Source of the DNA: Camarhynchus parvulus
Lineage: Eukaryota; Chordata; Aves; Passeriformes; Thraupidae
NCBI RefSeq assembly: GCF_901933205.1
Contig: NC_044572.1
Location: 23,088,501-23,152,500 of the forward strand
Length of the DNA: 64,000 bases
Reading direction: 5' to 3'
In this document: positions 50,521 to 64,000 of the stretch, in pieces
Numbering within the stretch: the first letter of the stretch is position 1
Layout of the letters: each line of letters opens with the position of its first letter
Program-made: the position numbers and the translations under genes
The notes under the pieces: model-generated
Database searches by the model: none
Seen by the model: the letters and a program-made list of their open reading frames with translations, nothing else
What the model was told of the DNA's origin: nothing

Positions 50521-53500
50521 GGCAGCTGGGTCTGCAAGAAAAAGCAACCAAACTCCATTCTGTGAGGTTAGTAAATAGTCTTTTGTTTAGGTAGATGATG
50601 GATAATTTGGATGCATTAGCACCTAATTTTCGAAAGTCGCTCTTGAATTAATATGCTTCAGTTTCACAGAGGCCAAACCAAGAAACTGTGACAATTTTCG
50701 TAGCTTCAAAGTGATATTGCTTTCTCAATTAGATAAACAGAGCTTCCAAAAATTATGTCAACTATGTGTCAAGTTGGCATTAAAAAAGAGAAACACCCTA
50801 TGTCAGTGTCATTGAAATAAACAAGTTAACAGCTAGTCGTAAAGGCCATGAAGGGAGTAATTTAGGAGAATATGAGTTCCTGACTCCGGAATTCCAGTTC
50901 TCTGACCCAAACAACAGCACTCCCACACACTGGGGAATGTGAGTATGAAATAAGCATGGGAGTGCCAAAGCTGGAAAGCTGTATCAAAAAAGACCAAAGA
51001 CACAGGAAACTGCAGATTTGGATCTGAATTTAAAATTAACCACTCTGGCCTCTGTCTAAAATTAAGTCCCACTCCCCTGTTTTGGGTAGAGCTCAGCATC
51101 ATATGGCAGGGAAGTCATTGAGAAGAGGCAAAAATTAGATGGCAATAGACACCCTGGATGGCAAGAGGGGCAGTGCTGGAGTTGAAAGATGTTGCTGAAG
51201 ACAGGGATTGTTTTCAAGGCAACTGGATGCAGAGAAGGACTTGGAGAATTGAAAGGGGATGAATAAAATGGAAAGAACTTATGTTTCATGATTACATCAA
51301 AACATTGCTCAGTTTAAGAGATTAAGGCAGGTTTGGCACAGAATTGCTCTAAAAGGAAAATATGGAAAATTAATGCTGCTTTTAATTTTGCAGAAATGAA
51401 TCCCAGAGATTATTCAGATATCGATGTCATTTTTTAACCAAGCTGCTCTATTCTGAAAGCACATACACCTCTCAGTCTCCCCAGGCAGATAAGTTTATTG
51501 TTTAGTCTGGTTCCAATCTCAGGATAAAACAGATAGAGATATGAACTACAAACTGCTTGTATGAGCAACCTCATGTACAAACCTCTAGAGCTTTATCCAT
51601 CACTGGTGATACACAGTCTTAAAACAAAACACTTGATGGAGTGTAGAAACAATTATTTACATTTATCACTGCTTTGGTATACTGACTTCACTGAGCTGAT
51701 AGTAATAACAATGATGATGAGAAACTTAAAAAGATTTATGGAGGCCAAATACTTGTTTCTTTTTACTAAGGTCTTCAATGTATCTCTGCCATTTTTGGAA
51801 GCCATCATTTTTGTGAAAATTCTTTCTTAAAGGCTTTTTTTTTTTTTTTACTTTGTTAATGGTCTTGGGATTAATACAGCTAATGAAATAGAAAAAAATC
51901 TTTATGTGGTATTACAATTGGGGATTATTTGAGGACTACTTGAAAAAGAAGCCAGCATTCCCTTGTTGTTAGAAAGTATGTCCATCGTGGTTTCATAAAA
52001 ATGCATCTCACTGTATAAAAACCAGTCAGATGAAGTGCTCTGGTTGCAGCTGTGATTGTAATGGAGAATGACACACCCTCCAAAGTCAGAAAAAATATCA
52101 GAGGAAAGACTATCCCAAATTCTTTTAAAGGTCAAATGTGGATTCAGGTTTGCAGTTGGAAGCCAAACACAGGAGGACATCACCATGGAGTCTGGGAATT
52201 TTCCATTTGGAATCTCTATTTTACAGCAGATTCATCTCTCTGTAATGCGACTACAAGCAAACGTTGACACGAACACCAAAGAGACAAGAAAGCTCCAAAT
52301 CCATGTCTGAAGTTTACATTTGCCTCATTTCGGGTCTCCTGATAGAGGGACAACCATAACACATGCAGTTCATAGATGATCTGGAGCCAGTGCTATGCCT
52401 TCCTCCTCTTTTTTCCCTGTCCCTCTTATTTTCTTTCAATCCGATCCTGGCTGAAAGATATGACTCCTGCTGTGAAAAGAGCGTATGTCATGAGATTTCT
52501 TAACAAATTTTCTTCCATGATTTATGGTCATGGAAAGGAGTTTGAAGACTTCCCGAAAGACATCCTCCTTAGTCCTTCCTTCAATCCCTTTGGAAAGCTT
52601 GGGATGGAAAAACTAGCCCCTTGACAAAAAAATAAGAAAAATTACAGGAAATTGTTTCTTTTAGAATAAAAATAGACAAAAGGATGGAATAATGTCTAAA
52701 AAGATGTTATTACTGATTTATTTTATTGCTGCATTTACTGTTTCATTTCAGTGGTTTAAACCACATTCAACAACGAGCAGTACTCCCAGTGAAATGATTA
52801 GGTTTTTCCAGTGCATTTATTCTCTAACTAAACTTTCCAATGTTATGGCAACTATAGTTCCAATATTTTTTGAGCCAAACTTACTGTTAGCATACAATAC
52901 TTCAATGCATGTATTACATTACTGTGAATGCATGTATGGGGAATGTCATATACATTTTCAAGCTTTTAATTTAGAAATATGGGTGTTTTGTATTAGAGCT
53001 CAAGATACCTACTATTTCAGACCTATATGGTTAATTTATTTAGTTTACAAGACAATATAGCAACACTCTCCAGTTTATTTTTCCCCTGGTCTGTTTCATA
53101 GAGGAACTGTCAGGGAAAATTACTTTTTTTGGGGGGGTAGAAAACCTTTCTTTAAAGCACTGTCCTCTACCTAATTTCATTTTTTTTTAAAGCATATTTT
53201 TGTATTTTCTACACACATGTAGGAGCTATTGGTGTAGCCCTCATCATTAAAGCAAAACAAAATTATTACTACATGTATTTCAATCATTCCTCAATTTTTT
53301 TAATTTAAAAAAAAAAGAAAATTTGTTTGGTGAGTTTTTTTTCATGAGAATTTTATATCCTTAGCATAGATAAGAACTCCAGGTCTCCCTCAGGGCCACA
53401 GTAGTTTATTTTAAAAGTTACCTGCTTATCTTTCAGGAGTCATACAGTTATCTTTAAATATCGTGTTACAACCAATTTCTTCCACCACCACCCAAATACA

Positions 53501-53604
53501 AAATTTGGGAAAAAACTCCAACTCTACACCAGAATTTCAGTCACGACCAAATGTATTATATGTGATCTAGTAAGAACATTCTAGTGATTTAAAGAGGAAG
53601 GATT

Positions 53605-53665
53605 GCATTTTTTAATGTTACAGAATGAGAAACCCAAGTAAAGGACTGGAAGAAACATCACATAG
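53605..53665 (-). mobile_element. Possible MIR fragment, reverse orientation
   Basis: GCATTTTTTAATGTTACAGA and ATGAGAAACCCAAGTAAAGG resemble minus-strand MIR (ccattttacagatgagaaaactgaggc). It is a short piece only. Confidence 0.35.
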
Positions 53666-55639
53666 AGGAGTTATCATGTAATACAGCTGTTGACAGAACA
53701 TCTGGGCCTTGTGGCAATGGAGTTGCTGTTGAGCAGAAGCAAGACAATGAACAGATTTTCAAACTATTTAAAACTTACATCAAAGCAGGTAGTCTTGACA
53801 AAAGAAGTCTTCCCTGGCAAATGCAATCTACACAACTGAGGTATGACCACAATTGAGGCTGTTGTTTGGATTTTACAAAAATCTTTTATTGCTTTTCAAT
53901 AAGTACATTATGGTGGGACAGAAAGAAAAAGGTGCTACTGCAGGGGAAGAGCACATTCAGGACTGCACTACTTGTTTTACAGAACAGTGTTTTTCTCATC
54001 ACAAAAGAAACCCCTAGATCTTTATTCTGCTACATGAAGGTCAAGAGGTTTTGTCAAAGATTCTCAGGTGTTAGAATTACCCCAAATGTATGCAGCAGAG
54101 CTGCTGCCTGTCAGTAAAATATTTGATGTGAAAGATTTATCTGTGTTTTTCAGTTTTTTATCCTGAACTAACAGAGGTATATTATGGATCAAGCAACTAA
54201 TACCAGACATTTGTGTTATGTCATCCAACATCCACTTGACAGCTCACAATTTCCCACTTAGTCAAGTTCCTTTGTCACATAAGTGGTGTTTGGGAAGAAA
54301 ATGCTTTGCCAGTTTCAAAATCCCCAATCTAAACAAGCTTATGCAGTGATAGGGTTTAAAAGTGTGTGTCCTATTTACATGCCATTCATTCTTTTCAGGT
54401 TTATTCCTAAGAGGGATCCTGCATTACACATACACACAGCTTGAGCTATATAACCTTTTCCAAGACCAGCTTCTGCAGCTCTGTCTGGTTGCTTTCTATG
54501 TAGGCACCAAGACCTCAGATTCACAAGAAATTGGCAGCCTTTCATGCCAACATTCACAATTCCAATTAAACTCTCAGTTCTTTGTCGCAATATACATTTC
54601 TCATCAAATTCTGCAGATGGAAGCTGCAGGGTATTTGCATGTATTCTGAGGAATACGAGCCAGGATTTTTATTGTTACTTCTCAAGGTTTCTCCTCATCA
54701 TTCTTCAGTCCCTCATACACTTCGTGTAGTGGTAAAGTGACAGTTGCTGAGCTGGGTTTTTAAAATGCATGTCTATCTGTCAGTTCCAATGTGTCTCACA
54801 GTGGCATGCATTAACTTATCATGCTTGAAAGTACAAAAAGATTATGCTGCAGTGAAATGTTAACAAGGTCATATCATATACACACTAGCTCATTGCACTT
54901 TTCTTCCTTTCATTGCTCCTGTTAGGCATTATTCTATGTCATGCATAAATAATGCTGCTCTAGAGAGAAAGTCAGTGTACTTTATATTACTGGTGCTGCC
55001 ATACCATTGAGACAGTCTGAACTTCTGGAGTGAATGTCAGAACATGGCACTCGCTAAATTATTGGTACCTAGCCATCAAAGACAAGGATAGTGGATGAAT
55101 ACAGGTGTTCATGAATAGATTACTTTCTGCTTTGCGTTGCCACAGCAGCAGCCAATTTGAGGTAGTTTTCATAAAAATGAGGGCAAATCATTGTCTGGCA
55201 CCACGCATCCAATTTTATGGGACTTTTGTGCAGTCTGTCAGACTGTACTGGGCAAACCATGCGGAAGGTCAGAGAAGCAGAACAAGCGGGCAATTTGTGC
55301 ACCAAGGAAATATTTCACAATCAGAAAGTTTCAGCTACTCTATCAGAGAGTCAGAGATAAATATTTTTCCCCCAATAAGGTTCTGCACTATGGTGAACGT
55401 GCGAGTACATCTGCTGAAAGACAACTCCTCCCTACTGCTCTGCTCCCAAAGGTCACCACCAGCAGCCTTGGACCTCTACTGAGTCCCAGCTCCAGGTTTT
55501 CCAACTGATACCATTTGGTTTCTCTGAAATCTGTCTGTGTGGGCTATCTAGGCCTGCTGCCTGCTTCCCACCCTTTTTTATTCCCTCCAGATGGAAAACT
55601 GTGAATTTTAGGCCAGATACTTCTAGCAGGTGTTTGGTA

Positions 55640-55780
55640 AGGGATTCGCTTCAGCCTTTGACCCGCAAATAAATTACCACCCACGTGCAAATTTCCGATT
55701 TAATCGTAAGTAAATCTAATATGATCCATGAGCTTTTGCTTTAATGTCTGTCGCAGTCTTTTTTTACCTGTGTATTTTTT
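55640..55780. promoter_or_regulatory. Candidate regulatory block
   Basis: GGGATTCGC, TTTGACCCGCAAATAAATTA, an E-box CACGTG at about 55,683-55,688, TTCCGATTTAATCGTAAG and GTCTGTCGCAG. The cluster of CpG pairs and homeodomain-like cores in AT-rich DNA resembles vertebrate conserved non-coding elements. Confidence 0.25.
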
Positions 55781-57139
55781 CACATCTATGTACATTTATC
55801 AGGAAATCTTATTTTGTCCAGGCCTAGGTTAAGTCAAAGTTATCAATAGCAAATACTTTATTCCCATGGGTGGCAAACAACAATGGTCAATTACAAATGG
55901 AGCCATAGAGATCAGCACAGGGTGAAGGGGAATAGAGAAATATTTTTTGTTAGTAGAGAACAAAACCACCTGCTGTATTATTATGACTAATACCAGAAAT
56001 ACTGCTTGGTTTGTTTCAGGTTTAATGGATATTTTTGCACAAGGGGACAGTCATTTTAGTTTACTTCATAATTATGAGAAAGAAAATCTAATGCAAAATC
56101 AGGTTCAAACCAATTGCAAGATTAATCAGTCTAAAGTACAGTTGCAGCTAACACAGGTTCCCTACCACAAGCACATCTGTGTCCAGTCCTAGACCCCCTG
56201 AACTTGCTGTCATCACTATCCAGCAATATCTGCTATTATAATGGCAAAGAAAAATTTAATGTTGACTGCATGAAATACAGATGAGTTACTTTGGCAATGT
56301 AATTCATACAGTGTTTGGTGGTCTTTGTAACAAACTTTGATTCACTGCTTGTAACACTGTGAGGCTTTAATAAATCTACAAGATAATTAACATGCACATG
56401 AATAGATATGTAGAGAGTGATCTATTGCTGTTCTCTCTTAGGTTGCTAGCAATAGCTGATATTTATAGCTCTCAGTTCAAAGGAGAAAAATCTCTGTTTC
56501 TGACTCCAGAAAGATGGAAATTCCTGGAATGGAAGACTGAAATCGGCAGCAACTCCTCTGGGTGTGGCATCCTTCTGTGGGATTTCAGTTCTTCCCTGAG
56601 ACCATGAGGTAAAGCCATTTTAAACTCAGGACTTCTATTTCATTGTAAATCCCAAACACCAAATTATCCCCTCTGGGGTAAGCCAGAGAGTGAGAAATGA
56701 AGAAGGTGTTTTAGGAATCAAAGACCCTGAGCTCAGGAGAAACCATCACGTCATGAGGGCTCAGAGGAGAAGCAGCCACACTTTTCCTATTTGCCATAGA
56801 TATCCTCACTGATACAAAGCAGGGTCATGCTGGGCTTGATCAGGAGATGCAGTTTTTGGGACTTAGTGTCTCATGAGCATTACAGTTGGATTGTGGTAGG
56901 AGTAGAACCCTGAAAGCTCAAGAATATTTGGGATGAGGAATTTCTCACGATGAAGCAGCCAAGCCACAGATTGAAGTTTGTCCTTCAGGCAAACCATGAG
57001 ACAGTTTAGTATGGAGCCCAGCAGTTTTCTGATGCACCTTGGACTTCATTTTATTGCAAATTCTTCTTAGATGACTTCACATAAAACTCTTCAGCTTAGT
57101 TGGAGCTATCACTTTCAGATCAAAAACATTTCATCAAAT

Positions 57140-57275
57140 CATTCTAGACCAGCTCTACCACTGACTCTATTTGTATTGTGTTACTTTGGGGGAGTCTCAA
57201 TAAAAGCAGACTATCTGATTTCACTTCAGTTTATAGTTCCTAGCATGTATGTTTGAAAAATGAAACTTCTGTCCC
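57140..57275 (+). mobile_element. MIR/CORE-SINE relic
   Basis: AGACCAGCTCTACCACTGAC, then TGTGTTACTTTGGG, then TTCACTTCAGTTTATAGTTC and GAAAAATGAAACTTC. The order matches the MIR cggctctgccacttac, tgtgaccttggg, gcctcagtttcc and taaaatg boxes. Confidence 0.5.
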
Positions 57276-60200
57276 CAGTACAATCCCAGTTTCAACATTT
57301 GTTTCATTTTGGGAACCAGTATTTAAAATTATGAACAAATTGGTTTAATTTGATTTGCATTTAGGTCATCAAGATATCAGAAATGGACTTCAGTTTTCCT
57401 GTGAAATTGTTCAGATTTTGAAAAGAATCTCCTCTGGAAAAGTACCAAAGGCTATTTTTTCTAGTTTCTAATGTAGTCATTTTCAGCTACTCAGAGACTG
57501 CTAAAATTAATCCATACTTTCAAATCAGGAAATTTTATTCCTCTGATGAATTATGTATGAATAATTAAAGGCAATTATAAATTTTTGTCCTGTATCTTCT
57601 ATTCATCCTTTCCACCTGATCTCTTCAAATTTCCAGCTTAACTTCTCCCATGGAGCAGCCATGGTGGTCCTACTAGATGTTTTGTTTGGATGGGCAAGAA
57701 CACAGCTGGGTCCTTCAAAAGAACTTAAACAAGAGGATAAGATGTATGAACTTGAATTTCCCAGGACTCTCTGCACAACGACCTGTTTGAGGGTTTCCTC
57801 GAGGAGAACTCCACATGTGGCAACTGGACTAACCAAAAATAATGTTGGCACATGCAGACATGTACCACCACCAAAATAATTTGATCAGGAATTAAAATCT
57901 GCTGTGTGCACTGTCACTTTTTACACAGTCACTGTTGCTTCACAAAGTTTTGCCTTGTATGTGACTTGCTACTCCATGCCAGTTTTAACTGCAGGCCATT
58001 ACTCCCTTGTTTTGTAAACTGTCATTTTACTTGATATATTTAACTAAAGGCTAATGATGCTTGCCATTTCTGTAGTATGACTAATGCCTTTGGACTTGGA
58101 CTTCCAGATCACCTCTGGAAATATATTAATTTCTGTCATTGCTACAGTGAAGAGGATTATTAGCAAAATGCAAAATTTCAGCTCTTTTACAAGGGGGAAT
58201 TCAGCACATAGTCTGATATACTTATGACTTCAAGAAAGCAACAAAATTGGGGAAGGTTTATTTTTTGTGGTGAAGGTGATGCTTGATTGCTGTTGAATCT
58301 TTTCATGTATTTTTAATAGTTAGAATTCAATATTCACTGAAGGATCAAAGCACAACAGGCCAAATATTACTCTCAGATGTATATGTTTGGCTCACACTTT
58401 TTCTGGGATCATCTGAAATTCGAGGCACAGCCTTTTGCATTGGGCACTTTGTAACCTGGTGGAAACGAGGAGCTGCTGCTCCACTTGGCAGCAATATCCC
58501 CCTGGGTGCTCTCTCAGTGCACAGCCTTGTACCAGTGGTACCACTGGGTTCATGTCCAGCTCCCAAAGAGGCAGGAAACAGGCAGAAGAAAGGAATGAAT
58601 CTTTCTGGTGTGTTGAGTTTCTTAGAACTGCCTCAGGTTCACAATCCCCCATGCTAGCTCCTCACAGCTTCTGCCAAAGCAGCTCCCCCTCATTTTTGAC
58701 CTTCCACACCCTCTCATTTCCCATCTTTTAATCTGACAACTTCACCTGTTGTAATCAAGTCCCCCAGTGCAATCGTGGTGGCGCCAGGCACTGGGGTGTC
58801 CAACCTCCCCAGGCTCTGTCCTGGGCACTGGATGAGTCCCCCCGGTGGTGCCAGGCAGTGCAGGGGACCTGTGCCATGACAGCTGCCCACAGGCCCAGTT
58901 CCCACACCCAACACATCCATCTGGCAGGGGCTGCAGGGATTCCTGTTTGGGCTAAACACCGCTTCTCCTACCATGCCAGTTAGCGCACAAGGTCCTGCAT
59001 TTGCTGGGTGGGCTGCTCAGACACAGCTGCCCCTTGTAAATCCCTCTGATTGTTGCTGTATTAACCCAGTGATGCCCAGTGGTTAAAGACAGCAAAGCCT
59101 GACTTTGAAGTCTATCAACTGGGACATTCATCTGGGAAAAAAAAAGACAGGAACTTCACCTCTCCATCTTCCAATGCATCTTTAAATGCATTTTAACTCT
59201 GCCACAAGTATTATTGGAACATGGCTGACTCCAGATTTTCTTCTCTACTGTAAGCCCTGGAATATAAAGTCATTGTGAGAGTCACTTTCTTTCTAATCAA
59301 AATAATTTTTAAGTTATCCATGCATGGTCAAGCAGCAAGAGCAATTTTCCATACATCTACTCCAGACTAAGATGGTGGCCACGTCTTTGTGCAAATCTTG
59401 ATTCACATCCCCTGAAGCAGAAAAGGAAATTGAACATGATTTCTCACATTCTAGGTCAGTATACTAAATCTGTGGCTGTGAACTGAAAGCAGGTATCCTC
59501 ATCACATTTAAGGAAATAATAAATTATATGCCTATAAATTGGCAAGAGTAATGCTGAAAGGTTTTGCCTATCTGGTTTTTGGGCCATGGGTGTCTCCTTG
59601 TTGCATTGTCTGGCATTGATTGCACTGTGAGCTGCCTGTCATCGAGACAGCAAATGCACTCAGTTCAGGGCTGCAAGTCCCAGTGCCAGGGAGGTGTTAA
59701 CATTACACTCAAAAGTCTTGTAGCATCCAGGTTCTCTCTGGGGTGCTCTCATGAGTTGGGTTGGGTGAGCAAGTAAAGAATCTCTTTTTCACTTGTGAAT
59801 TTTGAGGTCACCTAAAACTGTGGGCTGAGATAGCCAAAGCTCCAGCTTGAAATGGGCCACCAGTGAAGGATGGGTGCTTCTCTGCTACTGCTGCTGCTGG
59901 AGCAGGAGATGAGCAGCAGGGAAGAATATGTCCTGCAACAGTAGCCCTAAGGCCAGCCTTGCAGTCAACATTTGGGAGTGATATGGGAATAATGGAGTGT
60001 GGAATAAAACTAGGCCAAATATTGAGTGAACATCTGGCATGGGTGCTTTCAAACCGTCATCTGTGCTTCATTCTGCTTGCCAGCACACATCATTAACTTT
60101 TAATGTAAAGAACAAACAAATGTGTTTGTGAGCAGGATGATTATCCTCCATACATTTTTTCCATCTCTAAACATGTTAATTATGGTTTACCCTAAAATAC

Positions 60201-62026
60201 TCATTAATGTTAACATTCTAAGCAAATATTTCTGTAACTTGGAGAATCTCATGAGAACAGTTTGATTCTTTTCCAAGCATTTGAAGGGCTTGTGTTTATT
60301 ACACCTAAATATTTATATGCACCCTGCTGTGCTGTCACCATTCCCAAATGTTCCCAAGGTGTTACTCTATACCACTCTCTTCCTCAGTTTCACAATAAGC
60401 CTACCATTCAGGATCTCTGTGCAAAGCAGATGGCTATTTTCACCTCCCAGATGAGGATACTATTTACTTTATTTGGAATAAAAACCATTGAGAGGCCAAG
60501 AGAACATGCAGAAAATTGCTATAATTCAGGAACTGACTCAAATCAATTTGTTTCATCACTGATACCAGGAATGAATTTTTTCAACCTCTGTCTTATTCAT
60601 CAGAACCATCAGTGTACAAGCACACAGTTCTAGGATATAACACATTTCAGCTACTATCAGTTGAAATCAGAAGAATTTGCACATTGGTTGTTCTGAAGTT
60701 AATTTTGCCTAGGGAATCACATACACAATCCTGTTCTAAAAAGTGAACAAAATGTGTAGTCAAGCATCAAAGAAATGAATGGAAATTAAAAAGTCAATTA
60801 AATTGAAGCTTTTGGTTTTGATACTGACTAGTTTTGGAAGTCTGCAATGAGAAAATGATTTATAAGGAAACATTTTTAGAAGCCAAATGATGAAATATTA
60901 AACTAGAGCTCCAATATTAAATGAAAGGTCTTCTCTAACATAGAAAAGCATATTGAGAAGATTAACATAGGTTCATACAAAAGCGAAAAGACAAAGATGT
61001 TGCTTTCCAGTTCTTCATAATCCCTGAATGAATCAAATTATGCTTATTAAATTTCTGCAGTACATAGTAATTTTTACAAATTCAAGGGTTAACAAAAAAC
61101 TTTTCAAGTCAGGATAGGCCTCTAACATACTGAAGAAATTCTTCTTCTACTTGGACTCCAACAAGCCATGAAATATTTAAACACAAAAAGCTATTTCCCC
61201 AGTTACATGGCAGCGTTGCATCTTTAAATATTAAAAACAATAGCAGTGTTGCATTCTAAGCAAGTACAAGGGTTCATTGGCACCAGATATCTCTCATTTT
61301 CTCTTGCTGGAGTGGTAGAAAAGATACTTTATTATAAAAACAAAGAGAGACTACTGAGGAATGCACACTCCCCAGATTCCTTCCTATCAGAGTATGGAGA
61401 AAAGAAATATCTTTCTGATTTATCTATCTAGGTATTTATATAACACCATTCTCGAGAGTATCTGGATTTGTGGAGTGAGTGAGGCAAGAGGGACCATTTG
61501 CTTGTTATGGGAATAAGGTATGCAATCCCCTGTGAGTGTGTGTAACCATAGCTCAAGTAAATAGCAGCAATGATAATTTTCCAAAACATAGTGAAAAGGC
61601 AGAAATATATATATACTGAAAGCTCTTTGTTCTCAGGTCAAAAAGTGACACAAAATTATGCAAAGAGCAGGGAGTAATAGCTGGAGAGAAATTCCTCCAT
61701 GCAACTGTGATGATATGTCTTGTTTGTTAAGATAATCTCCTTATCCCCAGTCAGGTGGGGAAGATATTGTGGTAAATCAATCTGGAGGCCAAAAGCCAGA
61801 GAATTAAATATCTCAGGATATGCCTGTTACTGAGTTCAAGTAGAGAACCCTCAGAGACAAGCACAGCAGCACAGCTGTTAATACAAGACTCCTGGCTTTC
61901 TATTTCAACTTAAAGTCTAACTCAAATACAGTTTTATATTGCCTACTTGGGTTCTGTGGTCTGTGCAGCAGCTTTCCCACTAGTGTATGTTTTGCATCAG
62001 TTTCAACCTTCTATCCACCACAGTTC

Positions 62027-62139
62027 TCATCTTTTCCTCTTCCATATCTCTCCTCTCCTCACACTAACTTCTTCTAATTGTTTTCTCACACATTCTAATC
62101 TCTCCTAATTGTTTTCTTCTGTCTCCCCTCACAGCCAGC
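62027..62139 (+). repeat. Polypyrimidine tract with a 31-bp duplicated core
   Basis: A stretch of mostly C and T in which CTAATTGTTTTCT occurs twice, at 62,074 and 62,105. It ends in CCCCTCACAG, which resembles a splice acceptor, but no coding exon follows. It is most likely a low-complexity tract. Confidence 0.6.
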
Positions 62140-64000
62140 AGCATAAGAAATCCCTTAAATAAACAGATGACAAAAATGAGGAAAAATGCCATGAAGCACA
62201 TGTCTGCCTGCAAAAGGACTGTAGGAGTCTGCAGTTTTGCTCATCATGGTCATTCCTTGGTGCACTTGTTGCCATATTGGTGACTGAGGAACAGAAAGCC
62301 ACTGGGTCTCCCTGCCCTTTGCTCTGTTGGCCCAGAAGGGCAGCATGGCCAGGGGAGGTGGTTTAACTCCTTTTGTGTGCTGTCAGCACCCTCTTTTTGT
62401 ACTACAGTTGTGTCCCAGCTGCTGGGATTGGGTGTGGGCTGGGCAGTGAGGAGCCATGCACACTGATGTCCTGCTTGTGGGACTATCCCATGGCTTGATC
62501 AGCCATGGATGGTGGTTAACAAGAGAAGGAAATAACATCATTTTAAAGGACAAATCCAGGAACTGTAGTAGTGACATCTGGCATTCCCTCTGCTTACATC
62601 TTATTACTATGACTGATCTGAAAGAGAACAAGTGTGCCCTTTTATTAGGCACACTTGATCTGTCTCTGTGGGCAGGTATGGGCAGAGGCACTCTGCCTGT
62701 GGCCCAGGAAAAACACTGGCCCCAGATTCATAAAGTTAAAGAAGTCCAACACTGAGCCTTCATTACACAAATGTGTATTTGTGCAGTTTCTGGTCCAGAT
62801 CAAGTTCACCATTGCCCAGCTCTGCAGACAGAAGGTTATGCACATCTGCCTGCCCCAGTGCATCCCTAAAGAAGTTTGAATGCCTGACATGGGAAGAGAG
62901 GTAGTGAGGGCATGGGAAGACCCTGCCATTCTTCCTTCACGCATGTGAAACCACAGGCACCCCCAGCACTGGTGCAGAGCTCTTTCTCCTGCTGCTGATC
63001 CCCACGTGTCAAGGTACAACAGCTCTGCTGTAGCAGGGACCAGGAGCACCTGCCAGTGCTCAAGGATGCTTGAGGCTTTTCATTGCAGTGCTTAAGATAA
63101 AGGGCGCTGTCTACTGCAAATGCAGCGTCTAAGCTGTGAAATCAGCAAAATTTCCAGTGCTTAAGAAAAAATGAATCAGAAAGCAAACTTGACTTCTTCC
63201 TTCCAGCTTTGCCTGGAACAAGTCTCATTTGTCAAGAAAGGCTATATAATCACCTCACTGCAACTTCCAGATTTTCGTGGTACAAAAATAAAAGTATGGA
63301 ATGCACCTATCTGTAATACTGCAAGATATGAGAGCACAGCCAGTTTGGGAATATTGTTAGCTAGGCCTCATTAATAAAATAAGGCTAATGATTTGCTCAT
63401 ATCCAGGACAATAAGAGGACAATGTAGAGCAGTTACATTAATGCTAAGTAGATGCTTTGGGGGAAAAATGTGAGTGCTAATGGAAATTAGTTCTGTCTGC
63501 TTCAGTGTTTTGTATAAGACAGCGTGGGTGATTTTTCTGACCAAATCAGTACATTAGGGACACAGAATTCCCTATTCTACACATTAAAATAGGAACTAGG
63601 AAATTATTCAGCTTAATATAAGAATATATTATTACTTCAGTGCTTGAGTAACTCTCCCAATCTCATTTCCCCACATGCAATCTTTTATTCTATCTTTTCA
63701 CACTCATTTTCCAGAAGTCCTGAACTTGCTACTGTAATTATGAATGCAGACATTATTGCCGCGAAAATAACACTGTGAAAATGCTCTGTGAAGACACTGT
63801 TTGAAATGGTTACTATTTAAAGCTGACTTAGCTCTACTTCTGCAGTGCAAAGTTATATAACATGTGCCCTTCCACAACAGTCCATTTTTAACTAGTGGTA
63901 GAAATTTTTTTGCAGTAGTGTGGATTTTCTGGTCAGAAAGCAGACGATGTGAGCTGTGCTTTTCTCCCCCCCACGAATCCATGTGCCAATCACCGAGAAA

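Larger units (their letters stand above)
44500..64000. other. Distal gene-free region
   Basis: Apart from the candidate blocks and MIR-like relics listed, this is AT-rich sequence with GC-richer islands at about 44,520-44,800 and 58,440-58,990. Open frames reach about 130 codons, none with a recognisable domain, and I see no exon, tRNA or other RNA gene. A T run lies at about 51,836-51,850. Confidence 0.55.

Noticed and set aside
52692..53060. Plus-strand open frame of 122 codons with a hydrophobic start resembling a signal peptide
   Set aside because: Hydrophobic residues follow from AT-rich codons; no family recognised and no promoter or poly(A) context specific to it.
62080..62140. Splice acceptor-like pyrimidine tract ending in CACAG
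   Set aside because: The following sequence has no convincing coding exon; a duplicated low-complexity tract explains it.

Overview
This window reads as animal nuclear DNA, most likely from a bird or another sauropsid. It is AT-rich, has no dense gene packing and almost no young transposable elements, and its interspersed repeats look like old, decayed MIR/CORE-type SINE pieces. The one gene I recognise is a single-exon vertebrate Frizzled receptor. The bird assignment is an inference from the protein's short N-terminus compared with mammalian FZD1 and from the low repeat content.

Layout. Bases 1-16,800 are non-coding sequence with two clear MIR-like SINE relics, a 39-bp tandem duplication and one candidate regulatory block. 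Bases about 16,800-18,560 form a strong CpG island that holds the presumed promoter, a GC-rich 5' leader and the 5' half of FZD1. The leader contains a short upstream ORF encoding ten arginines in a row (17,451-17,492). It also contains a weak upstream in-frame ATG (17,602) that would add a poly-alanine extension. The FZD1 coding sequence runs from 17,704 to 19,453 on the + strand. It is interrupted by one frame change inside a G/C run in the low-constraint linker (18,292-18,325). Both sides of the break are well preserved, so a sequencing or assembly error is the simplest reading.

Downstream, a typical AT-rich Frizzled 3'UTR begins at 19,454. It is interrupted by a second GC-rich block (about 20,000-20,660) with a GGTCCC hexamer array and a short GGCCCC array. 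Candidate poly(A) signals lie at 20,691 and 21,367. From about 21,400 to 64,000 I find no convincing exon of any gene. This stretch is a gene desert with scattered MIR-like relics, simple repeats, and several complex, CpG-containing blocks rich in transcription-factor-like motifs. Those blocks could be distal enhancers of FZD1 or of a neighbouring gene.

The receptor binds Wnt through its extracellular cysteine-rich domain and signals through Dishevelled via the KTxxxW motif after the seventh membrane segment. I found no new multi-gene system here. The most interesting points are the poly-arginine upstream ORF, the alternative start, the GC-rich hexamer array downstream of the gene, and the frame break.
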